Part shown: piece by piece, positions 14,983 to 23,589 of the stretch
Layout of the letters: every line of letters starts with the position of its first letter
Numbering within the stretch: the stretch's first letter is position 1
DNA from: an uncultured Eubacteriales bacterium
Lineage (GTDB): Bacteria; Bacillota; Clostridia; Christensenellales; Aristaeellaceae
Length of the DNA: 34,171 nucleotides
Direction: 5' to 3'
NCBI GenBank assembly: GCA_902789365.1
Contig: CADANQ010000024.1
Span: 1 to 34,171 of the forward strand
The notes under the pieces: model-generated
The model's database searches: none
The model's input: the letters and a program-made list of their open reading frames with translations, nothing else
What the model was told of the DNA's origin: nothing
Made by a program: the position numbers and the translations under genes

Positions 14983-15004
14983 AAACCGAAAGGGGAAAAG
15001 AAGC

Positions 15005-15907
15005 ATGTTTTACACCAACGTATTGGATCTGATCGGGAACACCCCGCTGATCAGCCTGGAGCAGACCACCGGGCTGAAGGTCTTCGCCAAGGCCGAATTT
15101 TTGAATCCCGGGGGCAGCATCAAGGACCGGATCGCCCTGAACATGATCGAACAGGCGGAAAAGGACGGAAAACTGCGGCCCGGAATGACCATCGTGGAGC
15201 CCACCTCAGGCAATACCGGCATCGGGCTCGCGCTGTGCGGCGTAAGGAAGGGCTACCGCGTAATCATCGTGATGCCTGAAAACATGAGCGAGGAGCGCAA
15301 AAAAATCATCCGCGCCCTGGGCGCGGAGCTGGTGCTGACGGACCCGGAAAAGAGCATCGCCGGGTCCGTGGACAAAGCGATGGAGATCGCGGGCAGCTCG
15401 GATGAGTATTTCGTTCCCCAGCAGTTCAAAAATCCCGCCAATCCCGAGACCCATTACCGGACCACCGCCGTGGAGCTGACGGAGCAGCTGGGACGCAGAA
15501 TCGATATCTATGTTTCCGGGGTCGGCAGCGGCGGAACGCTGCAGGGCGTGGCGCAGTACCTGCTGGAAAAGAACCCGGACTGCAAGATCGTCGCGGTGGA
15601 GCCGAAGAACGTCTCGGCCCTGCTGGGGGACGAGCCCGGCCTGCACCAGATCCAGGGAATCGGCGACGGCTTCATCCCGGACATCCTGGACACCTCCATC
15701 ATCACCGACATCGTCGAGGTGTCGGACGAGGACGCCATCAACACCGCCCGGGAGCTGGCCCGGGTGCAGGGTCTGTTGGTGGGCACCTCCTCCGGGGCCA
15801 ACGTGTGGGCTGCGAAAAAGATGGCCGAAAAATACGGAAAAGACAAAATCGTCGCCACCGTCCTCCCGGACCGGGCGGAAAGGTATTTCAGCACCGCGCT
15901 GATCTGA
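15005..15907 (+). CDS. cysK: Cysteine synthase A (O-acetylserine sulfhydrylase)
   Basis: The enzyme makes cysteine from O-acetylserine and sulfide with PLP. Lys40 in NPGGSIKDR is the PLP lysine, EPTSGNTGIGLA is the substrate-binding loop, VSGVGSGGTLQG binds the PLP phosphate, and VGTSSGAN holds the Ser that contacts the pyridine ring. The length of 300 residues is standard. AAAGGGG precedes the ATG. It lies directly after the secreted cysteine-rich protein gene and is closed by a strong terminator. No separate promoter or T-box is seen in the 22-base gap, so it is likely transcribed from upstream. Confidence 0.96.
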   Translation: MFYTNVLDLIGNTPLISLEQTTGLKVFAKAEFLNPGGSIKDRIALNMIEQAEKDGKLRPGMTIVEPTSGNTGIGLALCGVRKGYRVIIVMPENMSEERKKIIRALGAELVLTDPEKSIAGSVDKAMEIAGSSDEYFVPQQFKNPANPETHYRTTAVELTEQLGRRIDIYVSGVGSGGTLQGVAQYLLEKNPDCKIVAVEPKNVSALLGDEPGLHQIQGIGDGFIPDILDTSIITDIVEVSDEDAINTARELARVQGLLVGTSSGANVWAAKKMAEKYGKDKIVATVLPDRAERYFSTALI

Positions 15908-15917
15908 AAAAAAGCGG

Positions 15918-15960
15918 GAGCCGGCATCGGAGCGCATGTCTCCGACACCGGCTCTTTTTT
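15918..15960 (+). terminator. Intrinsic terminator of cysK
   Basis: GAGCCGG-CA-TCGGAG pairs with CTCCGA-CA-CCGGCTC; the two stems of seven and six bp are joined by a small internal loop, and six T follow (15955-15960). Confidence 0.93.
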
Positions 15961-15966
15961 CATTCT

Positions 15967-16227
15967 CAGTTCAGGCCCCGTCGTCCCCGTCCTCCGCCTC
16001 AGGCGGGACGGCCCCGATTTCCGGAGACCGCCTGTTCGCCGACGGGGATGCAACAGGTCAGTCTCCGTCCTCCCCGTCCTCCGCCTCAGGCGGGACGGCC
16101 CCGATTTCCGGAGACCACCTGTTCGCCGACGGAGATGCAACAGGTCAGGCTCCGTCCTCCCCGTCCCCCGCCCCTGGCGGGACGGCCCTCTTTTCCGGGA
16201 GCCGCCCGTTCGCCGATATGGGGTGCA
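15967..16227. repeat. Three tandem 87-bp intergenic repeats
   Basis: Units 15967-16053, 16054-16140 and 16141-16227 lie between the convergent cysK and phosphoglucomutase genes. The first two are nearly identical and the third is diverged, especially in its last 40 bases. Each of the first two contains two hairpins: CCGCCT-C-AGGCGG, extended by CCGTC/GACGG, and CCTGTT with AACAGG around a 15-base loop. The period is 3 x 29, so frames stay open, but no start, ribosome site or known protein supports coding. The stretch 15908-16275 otherwise holds only the cysK terminator and the element at 16220. Confidence 0.9.
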
Positions 16228-16274
16228 GGGGATTTCATCCCCTGCCGGGGGTCCCGGGGCCGCGGAGGCCCCGG
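16220..16274 (+). repeat. REP-like double-hairpin element, copy A
   Basis: Two perfect hairpins follow each other: GCAGGGGAT / ATCCCCTGC with loop TTC, and CCCGGGGCC / GGCCCCGGG with a five-base loop. The element ends one or two bases from the stop codon of the phosphoglucomutase gene. Its first 12 and last 19 bases recur at 31782-31834, and the flanking CGCCG-AT-GGGG also matches there. It overlaps the end of the third 87-bp unit, whose own sequence appears related. Confidence 0.85.
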
Positions 16275-16275
16275 G

Positions 16276-17988
16276 TCAGGCTTTGAGCTTTTCGGTGATC
16301 CTGCCGAAGGCCTCCTGCCAGTTTTTGAGGAGCTCCTCCGCCTCGGCGGGGGAATCCCCGCGGACGGCGTGGTAGATCTTCAGCTTGGGTTCGGTGCCGG
16401 AGGGACGGACCACGGCGGTCACCTTGTCGCCATAGTAGAATTTCAGCACATTGCTGGTGGGCAGGGTGATGTCGGTCTTCGTGCCGGCGGCGAAGTCGGT
16501 ATCGGTCTTCAGCTGGTAGTCCTGCAGACGCTTAAGCTTCAGGCCCATGACCTCCATCGGGGGATTCTCACGCAGGGCGGTCATCATACCGCTCATCTTG
16601 ATCATGCCCTCCTGCCCGGCGAAGGCATGGTTCTCCAGGGCGTTGCGGAAAGCGCCGAAGCGTTTTTCGGCGTCCCGGAGGGCGTCGGCCAGGGTCATGC
16701 CCAGGGCCTTGTAGTGGGCGGTCATGCGGCAGATGACGAGAGACGCGTTGACGGCGTCCTTGTCGCGCACGTCGGTGCCGGTGAGATAGCCGTAGCTCTC
16801 CTCAAAGCCCATGATGTAGCGCTCGGGATGGCCTTCGGCCTCCAGGTGGGCGATCTGTTCGCCGATGTACTTAAAGCCGGTCAGCACGTCGCGCATCTCG
16901 ACGCCGTAATACTCGGCGCAGCGGCGGGCCATGTCGGTGGTCACGATGGTCTTCACGGCCACGGGATCCTTGGGCATGGTGCCCTCGGCCTTCCGCTTGG
17001 CGCACAGGTAATCCATCATCAGGACGCCCATTTCGTTGCCGGTGATCAGCCGCTGGCTGCCGTTGTCCCACACGGCGGTGCCCACGCGGTCGCAGTCGGG
17101 GTCGGTGGCAAGCAGCAGGTCGGCCTTCTTTTCGGCCATCAGCTTCAGGCCCAGTTCCAGCGCTTCCTTGAATTCGGGGTTGGGATAGCGGCAGGTGGTG
17201 AACTCGGGATCGGGCATTTCCTGCTCGGGAACGACGGTGACGTCGGTAAAGCCGTTCATGGCGAGGATCCTGGTGACGGGCATCCTGCCGGTGCCGTTGA
17301 GGGGTGTGTAAACGACCTTCAGCGCGGCGGCCTCTTTATCGTCGCCGGGGGCCAGCTTGGAGACCATGGCCAGGAAGTCGTCGATGACCTTCTGATCGAT
17401 GTAATTGATCATGCCGGAAGCGAGGGCCTCGTCGAAGTCCGCCTTTTTGATGCCGTCAAAATAGTCCTGGCCGGCAATGGCCTTTTCCACGGCGTGGGCG
17501 TCGTCGTCGGTCAGCTGGCAGCCGTCGGGCCCGTAGGCCTTGTAGCCGTTGTAGATGGCGGGGTTATGGCTGGCGGTCACCATGATGCCGCCCTGGCATT
17601 TGTGGACGCGGGTAGCCCAGGAGAGCATGGGGGTGGGCATCAGTTCGGAGTACATATACACCTTGATGCCGTTGCCGGCCATGATGGCCGCCGCCGCCCG
17701 GGCAAACACATCGCTGTTCTTCCGGTTGTCGTGGCTGATGGCGACACTGGCCTCGCCGTAGCGTTCCTTCAGGTATACCGCGTAGCCCTGGGTGGCGCGG
17801 CCCACGGTGTAGATGTTCATGCGGTTGGTGCCGGCACCGATCACGCCGCGCAGACCGCCGGTACCGAAGGTCAGTTCGGAATAAAAGCGGTCCTCGATCT
17901 GGGCGTCGTCCCCACGGACGCTTTCCAGCTCAGCCCTGACGGCCTCATCGTCCACATTCTCCAGCCAGCGAAGGTACTCCTGATTCAT
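16276..17988 (-). CDS. pgcA: Phosphoglucomutase/phosphomannomutase
   Basis: This 570-residue cytoplasmic enzyme interconverts glucose 6- and 1-phosphate (or the mannose pair). It shows the phosphoserine loop TASHNP (Ser140), the magnesium loop DPDCDR (296-301), the sugar loop GFEESYGY (394-401) and the phosphate loop RPSGTEPK near the C-terminus. The length fits the PgcA group, whose product feeds UDP-glucose, glycolipid and teichoic-acid synthesis. Its ATG overlaps the stop of the acyltransferase gene (ATGA); AAAGGAG lies ten bases ahead. It is the last gene of the pdp-TPR-acyltransferase-pgcA operon and ends next to the REP-like element. Confidence 0.95.
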   Translation of the reverse strand: MNQEYLRWLENVDDEAVRAELESVRGDDAQIEDRFYSELTFGTGGLRGVIGAGTNRMNIYTVGRATQGYAVYLKERYGEASVAISHDNRKNSDVFARAAAAIMAGNGIKVYMYSELMPTPMLSWATRVHKCQGGIMVTASHNPAIYNGYKAYGPDGCQLTDDDAHAVEKAIAGQDYFDGIKKADFDEALASGMINYIDQKVIDDFLAMVSKLAPGDDKEAAALKVVYTPLNGTGRMPVTRILAMNGFTDVTVVPEQEMPDPEFTTCRYPNPEFKEALELGLKLMAEKKADLLLATDPDCDRVGTAVWDNGSQRLITGNEMGVLMMDYLCAKRKAEGTMPKDPVAVKTIVTTDMARRCAEYYGVEMRDVLTGFKYIGEQIAHLEAEGHPERYIMGFEESYGYLTGTDVRDKDAVNASLVICRMTAHYKALGMTLADALRDAEKRFGAFRNALENHAFAGQEGMIKMSGMMTALRENPPMEVMGLKLKRLQDYQLKTDTDFAAGTKTDITLPTSNVLKFYYGDKVTAVVRPSGTEPKLKIYHAVRGDSPAEAEELLKNWQEAFGRITEKLKA

Positions 17989-19247
17989 GTCGCATCAACT
18001 CCTTTATTTTCATCCGCTTTTTCAGCGGGTGACTCCGTTTGGGGGTCCATGGTTTTCCCGGCGCCGGCGCTGTTTTTGCCGCGCCGCAGGATCAGCCGTG
18101 CCACGGGTTTTTCGAATCCGTAGGTCAGGATCACGGACAAAAGCAGGGGAACAAGGAAGCATAACGCGGTATAAACGGGCTGCCACGGCCACTCCCCGGC
18201 CATGTTGGGATTCTCGTTCACCGAGGGCACCCATTTCCACTGCTTCATAAAAACGGCCAGCACCTGATGATACATGTAAAACTGGAACGAGACCGACGCC
18301 AGGAACGCCATGACCCGGTTTGACAACAGCCATCGGATGCCCCCGAAGGTAAACGCCAGGGACACCATCAGGACTGTCAGAGCCACGGCCAGGGGCAGGC
18401 GGTTGGACATCTGTCCCAGGCGGATCATCTCCTGAGAGCCGCGGGAGGCCTGATCCCGGACCAGGCGGGAGAGCAGCATCAGGGCAAGCGCGGCGCAGAC
18501 AAGGAAAAAGGCTTTTTCATATCCGCCCCTCTCCCGCAGTTTATCTCTCAGGAAACGGTATCCCCCGGCGCCGGCCATGCCCAGGGCATAGACATCCAGA
18601 AAGGCCGGCAGCTGATTGAAGAACATGCCGCAGTCCCGGAGAGTGGACGCCCACGCCCGGAAAGCCCAGGCGGCCGCGCACATGACCGCAAAGGTCCAGC
18701 CGGGCTTTTTGCGGAACAGGTACAGTATCAGAGGGAACAGAAGGTAGAACTGCACCTCCACGCCCACCGTCCACAAAGCGCCGTTGATGGGGCTGCCGTA
18801 ATAGGTAAACTGCCAGAAGGTATGGGAAAAGGTCAGGTGCGCCGCCAGGTCCCACAGGGCCCGGTTCATGTCCGGATACTTTGAAAGATTCAGGCAAAAG
18901 AACACCAGCACGTTCAGGGCATAGGAGGGATAGATCCGGGCGAAACGCTTTTTATAAAACCGCAGCGCGCCTTTCCCGTCCATCGGGCGGTCGCCGTAGG
19001 TCAGGAACAGCAGGAAGCCGGACAGCAGGATCATCCCGTCCACCCAGATATAGCCCGACCTGAGAAGCGGATCCATGGACCAGTAGTGCTTCCCGAACAG
19101 GACCACGTAGGGGGTCAGCCAGCTCTGCTGCCAGATATGGAAGCTGCCCACCAGGAAAATCAGGATGGCCCTGACGCCGTCCAGCACCCCGACGCGTCCG
19201 TCGTCCGCGGCCCTGAGGTCCCTTGCGTTCGGAACCGCAGCCGTCAT
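17985..19247 (-). CDS. Membrane O-acyltransferase, acyltransferase-3 (OafA) family
   Basis: The 420-residue integral membrane protein has about ten hydrophobic helices and the family features: an early DGVRAILIFLVGSFHIWQQ segment with the conserved catalytic-type His, the RFARIYPSY motif after the second helix, and GALWTVGVEVQFYLLFP. Such proteins acetylate or acylate surface sugars (O-antigen, wall glycans, lipids). The C-terminal 35 residues are polar. Its ATG overlaps the stop of the TPR gene (ATGA) and its stop overlaps the pgcA start, so three genes are translationally coupled. Together with pgcA this points to surface glycan synthesis or decoration, which is inference. Confidence 0.9.
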   Translation of the reverse strand: MTAAVPNARDLRAADDGRVGVLDGVRAILIFLVGSFHIWQQSWLTPYVVLFGKHYWSMDPLLRSGYIWVDGMILLSGFLLFLTYGDRPMDGKGALRFYKKRFARIYPSYALNVLVFFCLNLSKYPDMNRALWDLAAHLTFSHTFWQFTYYGSPINGALWTVGVEVQFYLLFPLILYLFRKKPGWTFAVMCAAAWAFRAWASTLRDCGMFFNQLPAFLDVYALGMAGAGGYRFLRDKLRERGGYEKAFFLVCAALALMLLSRLVRDQASRGSQEMIRLGQMSNRLPLAVALTVLMVSLAFTFGGIRWLLSNRVMAFLASVSFQFYMYHQVLAVFMKQWKWVPSVNENPNMAGEWPWQPVYTALCFLVPLLLSVILTYGFEKPVARLILRRGKNSAGAGKTMDPQTESPAEKADENKGVDAT

Positions 19248-22072
19248 TGTTCATCCTCTCCGGCGCGGGTGAACTGGTAATATGTGTTGGTCTTCATGTC
19301 CTTCAGCTTCATGGAAGTGCCGCTGCGGCTGAAGATGTTGTAGGCATACGTCATCTTTTCCGGGTCGTCCTCCTCGCCCATGTATATGGCGTACTGGGTG
19401 GCGTAATAGTACCTTTCCTTGCCGAAGACCGTGCAGGTGCCGTCGTCCCGGAATTCGATGTTCCCGTCCTTTTCGGTGGTCCACAGGCCCAGGATGGCGT
19501 AGCACGTGCGGTTCAGTTTCTTGGAAACGTCCTTGTATTCCGGGATCAGGCGGTAATAGCGCAGCGCCTCATAGGGCCGCGAAGCCTTATAGAGCTTTTC
19601 CGCCGCCTGATAGGCCGATTCGGGGAAGATGGTTCCGAGGGATTTGTAGCGCTCGGGCAGGTCCGTCAGGTCCATCCCCTCCAGGATGGATACCACCAGG
19701 GGATAATCCTTGCTTTTGTAGGCCTCGGCCGCCCGGTCGTAAGCCTGGGAATAGTACATATCCTCGCATTCCTTGGCCTGGGCGGCGCTGTCCTCGTAAT
19801 CCGGGACGCGGGAGAACCAGTCCGCGGCCAGGGCGTACTCCCCGCGGGCCCGCGTTTCCGTCGCGACGGAATACACCGTGGCGGGGTACAATTCGTCGGC
19901 GTCCCGGTAGCCCGGGATCAGGGCAAGGCATTCCGCCGCCCGGGCCTTGTCGCCGGCGGCGAGGGCCTCGGAGGCCATTTCGTACATGCATTCCATGTAC
20001 TGGTCGTCGCTGTCGGCGTACATCCGGATCACGGCGAAGATATCCGCCGCCCTCTGCCATTCGCCGCCGTTCTTCAAATCCAGCGCCATCAGATAGCGGG
20101 CGTGGTCCAGCTGGTCCGGGGCGTCCTCGTAATCGCCGATCTGGTCAAAGAGGATAACGGCGTCGCCGTACCTTTCCTCCTCCATCGCAAGGATTCCCAG
20201 GCGGTAACGGGCCAGACGCAGGTCCCTGTCGCTGTTTTCATAGGTGCCCAGCTCCGCAAGAATGGGCTCGGCCTCCCCGTAGGATTCGTTTTCCATGTAT
20301 CCGCGGGCCCGGGCGTAGAGGATTTCGTAGCGGAAGCTGTCCGCGTCCTGGAAGCCGGGGACCTCGGAGAAAAGCCGCTCCGCCTTGTCCAGGTCGCCGT
20401 CGTTATACGCCCTCAGGGCCTCCCTGTAGATGCACTCGTTGAGCAGGGTGGAGGCCAGGACGTTGTCGGAAGCGATCAGGTTGAACCAGTCCATGGCGCC
20501 CTCGTAGTCCTCGGCGGCCATGGCCTGCTGCCCCAGGTTCATAACGCAGGTCTCCCACTGGGCCCTGGCGTCGTCGAAGGTGAGGATCTGCTCCAGCTTT
20601 TCGGTCGCGGCCAGGTAATCTCCCCGGGCCATGTCCTCCATGGCCGGGTCGTAGAGGCACTGCTTCAGCATGGTCCGGGCGTTCCTGAAATCGCCCGCCC
20701 TGGAATAATACTCGGCCGCGGTATCGTAATCGCCGACGGCGAAATACCCCTCGCCCACCAGGTAGCAGGCCTCCAGGCGGCGCAGGTCCGTGTCCATATA
20801 GCCGTCCAGTTCCGGGTCGGAGAAAGCCTCCAGGGCCTTCGCCGGCTCGCTTTCAAGCAGCTTCAGCGCCGGCTGGTACAGGCATTCCCGGGCCATGGAG
20901 GCCGCGTCCATATAGGTGGGAATCAGCAGGTATTTTTCCCTGGCGGCGGCGTAATCCCCGGCCCTGAACATTTCGCCCGCCCAGGCGTAGAGCGCCTGGA
21001 CGCGCTTGCCCGAGGCGTCGGAATAGCCGGATACCTGTTCGTATGTCTCCACGGCTTCCTCCCACCTGCCGGCGGCGAAGTATTTTTCGCCCCGGGTGTA
21101 GGCCGCTTCCCTGGCGCGCTCGGCGCTGTCCCTGTAATCCCCCAGGGCCTCGAAGGTCTCCTGGGCGGTGGTCAGGGAGGTATAGGTGCCGTACTTCAGG
21201 CCGCTCATCGCGCCCCGGTAATCGCATTCCAGCACCATTTCGGCGCTGTCGCTGTAATCCCCCAGGGCGGCGAACTGCTCCCGCGCGGCGGAGAACTGGC
21301 CGTTCTCCAGGGCCTGGGAGGCGCGCATATAGCGGTAATAGGGAATGCCGAAGAACCATACCAGCACAAAGGCCACCGCGAGGGCGGCGACGGAAATAAC
21401 GGTGTTCCGGATGATCCTGCCGCGGCGTTTCTTTTTGCGGCGGAGCTCCGCCTTTTCCTCCTCGGCCAGACGTTCCTTTTCCCTTTCGGCCCGCTCCTTT
21501 TCCTCCTGCTCGCCCCGGCGGCGGAGGATGACCTTTTCCAGCTCGGCCTTGTTCAGCTTAAGGAAAACGTCGTGCTTGTCCCTGCCGCAGCGCACACAGG
21601 CGTCCGCATCGGGCGCGTTGACGCGGCTGCAGACGCATATCCATACATTGCCCTGGTCCGCGGGGAGACAGGTGGCGTCAGGCCCGGCCAGGGCCTGCAT
21701 GACCTCCAGCTGTTCGCCCTCCAGGGGCTTTTCCCTTTTGTACTCGGTCATTTCGCTGACGCCGCGGCGCCAGACGGAATCATCCTCGAACCAGACCTTT
21801 TCCACCATGATCCGCAGATCGGAGACGTACGCGTCGTCCTCATCCCGAACGGACAATTCAAACACATGCTGCGCCTTCGCTTCGGGCGTCAGCACCCGCT
21901 CCGCATGCCTGGATATCTGCTCCCCCTCCCCGTCGTAGCCGAGGATGGCGACCTGCAGACTGGATACATCCTTTTTGGAAAGGTTGTACATCTGCAGCGT
22001 GCAGAATGGATTATCCGCGGTGGGGATATGGGCGCTCCACACCTCCACCGGACATGTCAGATCGATCCGCAT
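19244..22072 (-). CDS. Large zinc-ribbon, single-pass membrane protein with extracellular TPR-like repeats
   Basis: I do not recognise this 942-residue protein as a named gene. Residues 1-135 look like a beta-rich cytoplasmic domain. C146-x-C148 and C159-xx-C162 form a small zinc ribbon, followed by a highly charged coiled coil (175-216) and one membrane helix (222-241). Residues 248-865 are about 14 tandem helical repeats of the ALGDYxDSAE type, many ending in a recurring ECxYxxA (Cys conserved). A beta domain (866-942, LGLWTTEKDGNIEFRDDGT) closes the protein. The topology predicted is inside N-terminus, outside repeats. TPR-type repeats usually scaffold protein complexes. GGAGG precedes the ATG; a CGCCGC/GCGGCG hairpin lies in the 45-base gap after pdp. 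The stop overlaps the acyltransferase start. Confidence 0.75.
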   Translation of the reverse strand: MRIDLTCPVEVWSAHIPTADNPFCTLQMYNLSKKDVSSLQVAILGYDGEGEQISRHAERVLTPEAKAQHVFELSVRDEDDAYVSDLRIMVEKVWFEDDSVWRRGVSEMTEYKREKPLEGEQLEVMQALAGPDATCLPADQGNVWICVCSRVNAPDADACVRCGRDKHDVFLKLNKAELEKVILRRRGEQEEKERAEREKERLAEEEKAELRRKKKRRGRIIRNTVISVAALAVAFVLVWFFGIPYYRYMRASQALENGQFSAAREQFAALGDYSDSAEMVLECDYRGAMSGLKYGTYTSLTTAQETFEALGDYRDSAERAREAAYTRGEKYFAAGRWEEAVETYEQVSGYSDASGKRVQALYAWAGEMFRAGDYAAAREKYLLIPTYMDAASMARECLYQPALKLLESEPAKALEAFSDPELDGYMDTDLRRLEACYLVGEGYFAVGDYDTAAEYYSRAGDFRNARTMLKQCLYDPAMEDMARGDYLAATEKLEQILTFDDARAQWETCVMNLGQQAMAAEDYEGAMDWFNLIASDNVLASTLLNECIYREALRAYNDGDLDKAERLFSEVPGFQDADSFRYEILYARARGYMENESYGEAEPILAELGTYENSDRDLRLARYRLGILAMEEERYGDAVILFDQIGDYEDAPDQLDHARYLMALDLKNGGEWQRAADIFAVIRMYADSDDQYMECMYEMASEALAAGDKARAAECLALIPGYRDADELYPATVYSVATETRARGEYALAADWFSRVPDYEDSAAQAKECEDMYYSQAYDRAAEAYKSKDYPLVVSILEGMDLTDLPERYKSLGTIFPESAYQAAEKLYKASRPYEALRYYRLIPEYKDVSKKLNRTCYAILGLWTTEKDGNIEFRDDGTCTVFGKERYYYATQYAIYMGEEDDPEKMTYAYNIFSRSGTSMKLKDMKTNTYYQFTRAGEDEQ

Positions 22073-22117
22073 AGCTGTCCTCCAAGGTCACATCCGCCGC
22101 GCGGGCGGCGATTGTTT

Positions 22118-23476
22118 TTATATCAGCGCGTCTTTGGCGATCTTCCGGACGCCGTTTTCGTCCACCACGGCCCGGATGAGCCGGGAAGGGGGACACTTTT
22201 CGGGCGAGAAGGTCAGCGCTTCCAGGATCTCCCCTTCCGCCCGGCGGGCGGACGCCTCGTCCGCGGCGTGAACGGCGCAGAGGCTTTCGCCCCGGCGGCA
22301 GAAGTCGCCGATGCGTTTTTTCATAACAAAGCCCACGCGAAGGTCCAGAACGTCTTCCTTGCTGGCCCGTCCCGCGCCCATGCGCTGGGCGGCGTAGCCC
22401 AGGCGCGTGCAGTCGGTGGCGCAAAGATACGCGTCCGCGGGGCACAGGACCTCCCGCACCACGGGCGCCGTGCCAAGGAGCGACGTGTCGTCGCATACCC
22501 GGGGGTCGCCGCCCTGCCGGACGATCATCTCCCGCAGCTTATCAAGCCCGCTCCCGTCCCGCAGCTTTTCAAGCAGCATGGCGCGGGCGGAATCCATATC
22601 CTTCGCGACGCCGGAAAGCGTCAGCATATGGGCGCCCAGGTACAGGGCCACCCGTGTCAGCGGCAGATTCTCCGGGCAGCGCCGGCTCAGAACGTCGATG
22701 GCTTCCTTTACCTCCAGGGCATTGCCCACATGGCTGCCCAGGGGCTCCTCCATGCCGCTGATCACGGCGGTGATTTTCCTTCCGGAGAGAGCGCCGATGC
22801 GCACCATGGCGCCGGCCAGGGCGATGCTGTCCTCCTCGGTGGGCATCAGGGCTCCGGAGCCGGTCTTGACGTCCAGCACGATGGCCCTGGCCCCGGAGGC
22901 GAATTTCTTGCTGAGAATGGACGAGGCGATCAGCGGCACCGAATCCACCGTGGCCGTCACGTCCCTGAGGGCATACAGGCGTTTGTCCGCCGGCGCCAGC
23001 TGGGCGCTCTGCCCCACCACGCAGCATCCGATCTCCCGGACGGTGCGGACGAATTCTTCCTCCGGCATGGTCACGCGCATGCCGGGAATGGATTCCATTT
23101 TGTCGATGGTCCCGCCGGTGTGGCCAAGGCCGCGGCCGCTCATCTTGAGCACCTTGCCGCCGCAGGCGGCCACCAGCGGCGCAAGGATCAGCGTGGTGGT
23201 GTCCCCCACCCCGCCGGTGGAATGCTTGTCCACCGGCACGCCGCCCACGTCCGGCTCCAGCATGTCGCCGCTCTCCGCCATGGCCAAGGTCAAATCCCGG
23301 GTCTCCCGGTCCGTCATACCGTTGAGCCGAATGGCCATCAAAAGCGCCGCCAGCTGGTAATCCTTTACGCTGCCGTCCGCGGCGCCCGCCGCAAAGGCAC
23401 GGATTTCCTCGTTTGTCAGCTCCAGGCCGCGTTTTTTATGTTCGATCACGGATACAAAGTCCATATCCTTCGCCAT
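22118..23476 (-). CDS. pdp: Pyrimidine-nucleoside (thymidine) phosphorylase
   Basis: The enzyme splits thymidine, uridine or deoxyuridine with phosphate. The family signature SGRGLGHTGGTIDKMES is present, with KHSTGGVGDTTTL (phosphate and nucleoside site) and a K-TGSGALMP loop. About 452 residues is typical. Two ATG codons are possible: 23476 (MAKD) directly after GGGAAGGGA, and 23464 (MDFVSVIEHKKRG), which aligns better with the family start; both are close to purine-rich sequence. It has its own promoter (23530-23558) and heads the operon with the TPR gene, the acyltransferase and pgcA. Phosphorylase and phosphoglucomutase could be linked by pentose-phosphate mutation, since some of these mutases also act on (deoxy)ribose phosphates. 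Confidence 0.95.
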   Translation of the reverse strand: MAKDMDFVSVIEHKKRGLELTNEEIRAFAAGAADGSVKDYQLAALLMAIRLNGMTDRETRDLTLAMAESGDMLEPDVGGVPVDKHSTGGVGDTTTLILAPLVAACGGKVLKMSGRGLGHTGGTIDKMESIPGMRVTMPEEEFVRTVREIGCCVVGQSAQLAPADKRLYALRDVTATVDSVPLIASSILSKKFASGARAIVLDVKTGSGALMPTEEDSIALAGAMVRIGALSGRKITAVISGMEEPLGSHVGNALEVKEAIDVLSRRCPENLPLTRVALYLGAHMLTLSGVAKDMDSARAMLLEKLRDGSGLDKLREMIVRQGGDPRVCDDTSLLGTAPVVREVLCPADAYLCATDCTRLGYAAQRMGAGRASKEDVLDLRVGFVMKKRIGDFCRRGESLCAVHAADEASARRAEGEILEALTFSPEKCPPSRLIRAVVDENGVRKIAKDALI

Positions 23477-23529
23477 TCCCTTCCCGCAGAGTGACGGTAT
23501 ACGAAAACAAATCAAAAATATCCAGACTC

Positions 23530-23558
23530 AGTATACCATAAACGTCCCGCGCCGTAAA
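23530..23558 (-). promoter_or_regulatory. Promoter of the pdp-TPR-acyltransferase-pgcA operon
   Basis: On the minus strand TTTACG (23553-23558) and TATACT (23530-23535) are 17 bases apart. The -35 box overlaps the end of the T-run of the upstream gene's terminator. Confidence 0.6.
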
Positions 23559-23583
23559 GAAAAAAGGAACGCCGAGGCGTCCC
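23556..23583 (-). terminator. Intrinsic terminator of the small secreted protein gene
   Basis: GGGACGCC and GGCGTTCC on the minus strand form a stem with one G-U pair and a minimal loop; TTTTTTCTTT follows. It begins seven bases beyond the stop codon. Confidence 0.8.
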
Positions 23584-23589
23584 CGATCG

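Noticed and set aside
15967-16274. CRISPR array
   Set aside because: The units are 87 bp, adjacent and without unique spacers; no cas gene is near.
15805-18123. Plus-strand frame of 772 codons across the 87-bp repeats and pgcA
   Set aside because: It passes through the cysK terminator, the repeats and the antisense of pgcA; no ribosome site or motif supports it.
19223-23494. Plus-strand open frame of 1423 codons
   Set aside because: It lies opposite the TPR and pdp genes, which have strong motifs and ribosome sites. High-GC antisense frames of this type are artefacts; the residues are His/Gly/Val-rich without domains.
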